Below, piece by piece: positions 12,650-14,155 of a stretch of DNA of 14,155 bases. Source of the stretch: Promethearchaeota archaeon. GTDB taxonomy: Archaea; Asgardarchaeota; Lokiarchaeia; Sigynarchaeales; SOKP01. Location of the stretch: assembly GCA_016839425.1 (NCBI GenBank), contig JAEOUI010000314.1:1-14155 (forward strand), in the 5' to 3' direction. Below the pieces are notes generated by a model. It was not told where the DNA came from. It searched no databases and worked only from the letters and a program-made list of their open reading frames with translations. The position numbers were made by a program, and so were the translations under genes. Each line of letters begins with the position of its first letter. Positions within the stretch are counted from its first letter, which is position 1.

Positions 12650-13585
12650 TTAAATTCCATTAGGAATATTACTTTTTAAATCAAAATTTAGGGTTTTTAC
12701 TAATTCTTTGTATCTATTTCTAATCGTGGCTTCAGTAACTCCCGTAGCAAGCGAAATTTCTTTTTGAGTCCTATGCTCTCCTTCTTGAATTGCTGCAACA
12801 TAAAGTGCTGCTCCCGCAAGACCTGTTGGCGCTTTACCTACGGTTAATCGCGATTTTTTGGCTAGTTCTAATATTAAAGCTGCTCGATTTTGTGTCCTAC
12901 CTGAAAGATTCAATTCAGCACAAAATCTTGGGACAAAATTTGTTGGAGAAGAGACCTTGATATTTACTTTCAATTCCTGCAATATTAAGCGATAACATCT
13001 AGCAATCTTTCTTTTATCAACTGAAGCAAATTCTAAAAAATCTTCGATGGTTTTTGGAATCCGATTTAATCGACACGATAAGTAAATCGACGCTATTAGC
13101 ATAGCTTCAATGGATCTACCCCGTATTAAATTTTTATTTGCCATCTTTCGATATACATAAGCCGAAGATTCCTTAATATCTTTTGAGAGATTTAATTGAG
13201 AAGAGAACCTATCCAACTCGTTCATTGCGTGAGCTAAGTTTCTATCGATGGATTTATTAGTTCTTGTCCTTACATTCCATTTCCTCATTCTATATACGTC
13301 AGCTTTCATTTTCGGAGTGATATTTTTTCCAAACGCATCTTTATTTTTCCATCCAATTATCGTACTAAGGCCCTTATCGTGTAGTGTCAATGTTGATGGT
13401 GCTCCAACTCGTGCCTTCTTATTTAATTCGTCTGATGAAAATGCGCGCCATTCTGGACCAGCATCAATTATTTTTTGTGATATAACTAATCCACAGGCAT
13501 TGCATATGATTTCTGCGCGAGATTCGTCAAGAATCATATTTTTATTCCCACAATCAGAGCAAATGGTTAATTCATTCTGAGACAT
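12650..13585 (-). CDS. tfb: Transcription initiation factor TFB (TFIIB homologue)
   Basis: The 311-residue protein has the full TFB layout. An N-terminal zinc ribbon has C9, C12, C28 and C31. The B-reader/linker (GPEWRAFSSDELNKKARVGAPSTLTLHDKGLSTIIGWKNKD, about 43-83) and two cyclin-like repeats (about 112-200 and 210-300) follow. The second repeat contains a helix-turn-helix (EISLATGVTEATIRNRYKELV, 276-296) that reads the BRE element beside the TATA box. TFB recruits RNA polymerase to the TBP-bound promoter. The final residues beyond the second repeat are few, as in archaea. ATG at 13585 is the start; the next ATG falls within the ribbon (Met17). The upstream spacer 13586-13734 contains several TATA-like stretches shared with the divergent zinc-protein gene. 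rpoP lies convergent downstream. Confidence 0.97.
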   Translation of the reverse strand: MSQNELTICSDCGNKNMILDESRAEIICNACGLVISQKIIDAGPEWRAFSSDELNKKARVGAPSTLTLHDKGLSTIIGWKNKDAFGKNITPKMKADVYRMRKWNVRTRTNKSIDRNLAHAMNELDRFSSQLNLSKDIKESSAYVYRKMANKNLIRGRSIEAMLIASIYLSCRLNRIPKTIEDFLEFASVDKRKIARCYRLILQELKVNIKVSSPTNFVPRFCAELNLSGRTQNRAALILELAKKSRLTVGKAPTGLAGAALYVAAIQEGEHRTQKEISLATGVTEATIRNRYKELVKTLNFDLKSNIPNGI

Positions 13586-13734
13586 TTTTATGTTATTAGA
13601 GATAAAACTTCAATTCCTTAAGTTCTATAATTAAAATAGCACATTTAAATGTTTGCGTTTTAAAGATTTACTGGCTAATAAAATTTAATGATTTTATAAT
13701 TTGGATCATTGTTATATCAAAAGTTTTTAATAGA

Positions 13735-14155
13735 ATGGATTTAATTGTTTATATGATGCGACATAATTATAAGTCTCACGGAAAACATTGTTATCTGCGC
13801 TCATTTAAAACAAAATGTAAGAAATGTGGAGACGATGTGCTTTATTGGGAATGTACTCACGGGAGTAAGTTATATTTTAATTATCCACCATATGGTAAAC
13901 TTGTAAAACATTATTGTCGGAAGTTAGAGGATAAAAATAAGAGAAAAAAATACATTAATATTGTAAAAAAACCTATTGGAATCGATAAAAAAGGTTCACC
14001 AAGATGTCTTGTATGTGGAAAAATTTTTAAAAATAATCAAAATTTAGAGGAACATATCAAGCAACTAAAAAAAACAGATGAGTTTCACCGAATTTTTTTA
14101 GGGACGGGAATTTCTGATTACAAAAAAGATAATTCTGAGGCTCAAAATAAAAAAA
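13735..14155 (+). CDS. Zinc-binding protein with C2H2-like finger, 3' end beyond window
   Basis: 140 codons read open to the window edge. I do not recognise a named family. The N-terminal half has one cysteine/histidine group, C28-x2-C31 ... C40-x-H42 ... H59-x-C61, within KCKKCGDDVLYWECTHGSK and VKHYC. This is probably one zinc ribbon. A second group, C91-x2-C94-x12-H107-x10-H118 (CLVCGKIFKNNQNLEEH), looks like a C2H2 finger with a long histidine spacing. Between and after them the protein is very basic (KLEDKNKRKKY), which suits nucleic-acid binding. No signal peptide or membrane segment is present. The ATG at 13735 is a choice; Met7 (13753) or Met8 fits the conserved-looking MRHNYKSHGKHCY start equally well. 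It is divergent from tfb. Confidence 0.7.
   Translation, partial: MDLIVYMMRHNYKSHGKHCYLRSFKTKCKKCGDDVLYWECTHGSKLYFNYPPYGKLVKHYCRKLEDKNKRKKYINIVKKPIGIDKKGSPRCLVCGKIFKNNQNLEEHIKQLKKTDEFHRIFLGTGISDYKKDNSEAQNKK

Noticed and set aside
13248..13580. A 110-codon plus-strand open frame
   Set aside because: It is the shadow of tfb, whose zinc ribbon and linker are unmistakable.
1..14155. Search for CRISPR arrays, insertion sequences, integrase sites or long direct repeats
   Set aside because: Reading through the window showed no regularly spaced repeats, transposase or integrase motifs, or terminal inverted repeats.

Overview
The window is visibly AT-rich and archaeal. It holds a TFB-type transcription factor, a small archaeal RNA polymerase subunit (RpoP/Rpb12-like), aIF2-beta, Nmd3, RIO1 and Dim2/Pno1 homologues, an RPA-associated OB-fold protein, and an initiator tRNA with bulge-helix-bulge type introns. 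An FtsZ argues against the thermophilic Crenarchaeota that lack this protein. An Asgard lineage is possible, but nothing here proves it, so I leave the lineage open.

Layout. Positions 1-1042 (minus) hold the N-terminal part of a membrane metalloprotease of the site-2-protease (M50) type, cut by the window edge. A 250-base AT-rich spacer follows, then an initiator tRNA-Met (1293-1420) interrupted twice. Positions 1513-5486 (plus) hold an RPA-associated OB/winged-helix protein and then a tight run of translation and ribosome-biogenesis genes: aIF2-beta, DUF424, Nmd3, RIO1 kinase and Dim2/Pno1 KH protein.

Positions 5491-9697 are on the minus strand. They hold a small unknown protein, FtsZ, a fold-type III PLP decarboxylase-like enzyme and a GT4 glycosyltransferase. 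Positions 9814-11460 hold a small SWIM zinc protein that overlaps, tail to tail, a THUMP-less ThiI-like PP-loop protein. The latter forms a two-gene unit with a YkgJ-type cysteine-cluster protein.

Positions 11608-14155 hold a PAC2-family protein, RpoP, a convergent TFB, and a zinc-finger protein cut by the right edge. There are no mobile elements, CRISPR arrays or rRNA, and no gene-free stretch exceeds 300 bases.

How the genes relate. Much of the window serves information processing: translation start (initiator tRNA and aIF2-beta, whose complex delivers that tRNA), late ribosomal subunit maturation (Nmd3, RIO1, Pno1), transcription (RpoP, TFB), ssDNA handling (the OB-fold protein, possibly the SWIM protein) and tRNA thiolation (ThiI-like). 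The glycosyltransferase and PLP-enzyme pair is the one metabolic or surface-related unit.

The most notable observation is the initiator tRNA. One intron sits at the usual 37/38 site. A second, 30 bases long, sits in the D-arm and folds into a 3-nt bulge, 4-bp helix, 3-nt bulge motif. The second most notable is the decarboxylase-like enzyme, in which the family's catalytic cysteine position is a proline.
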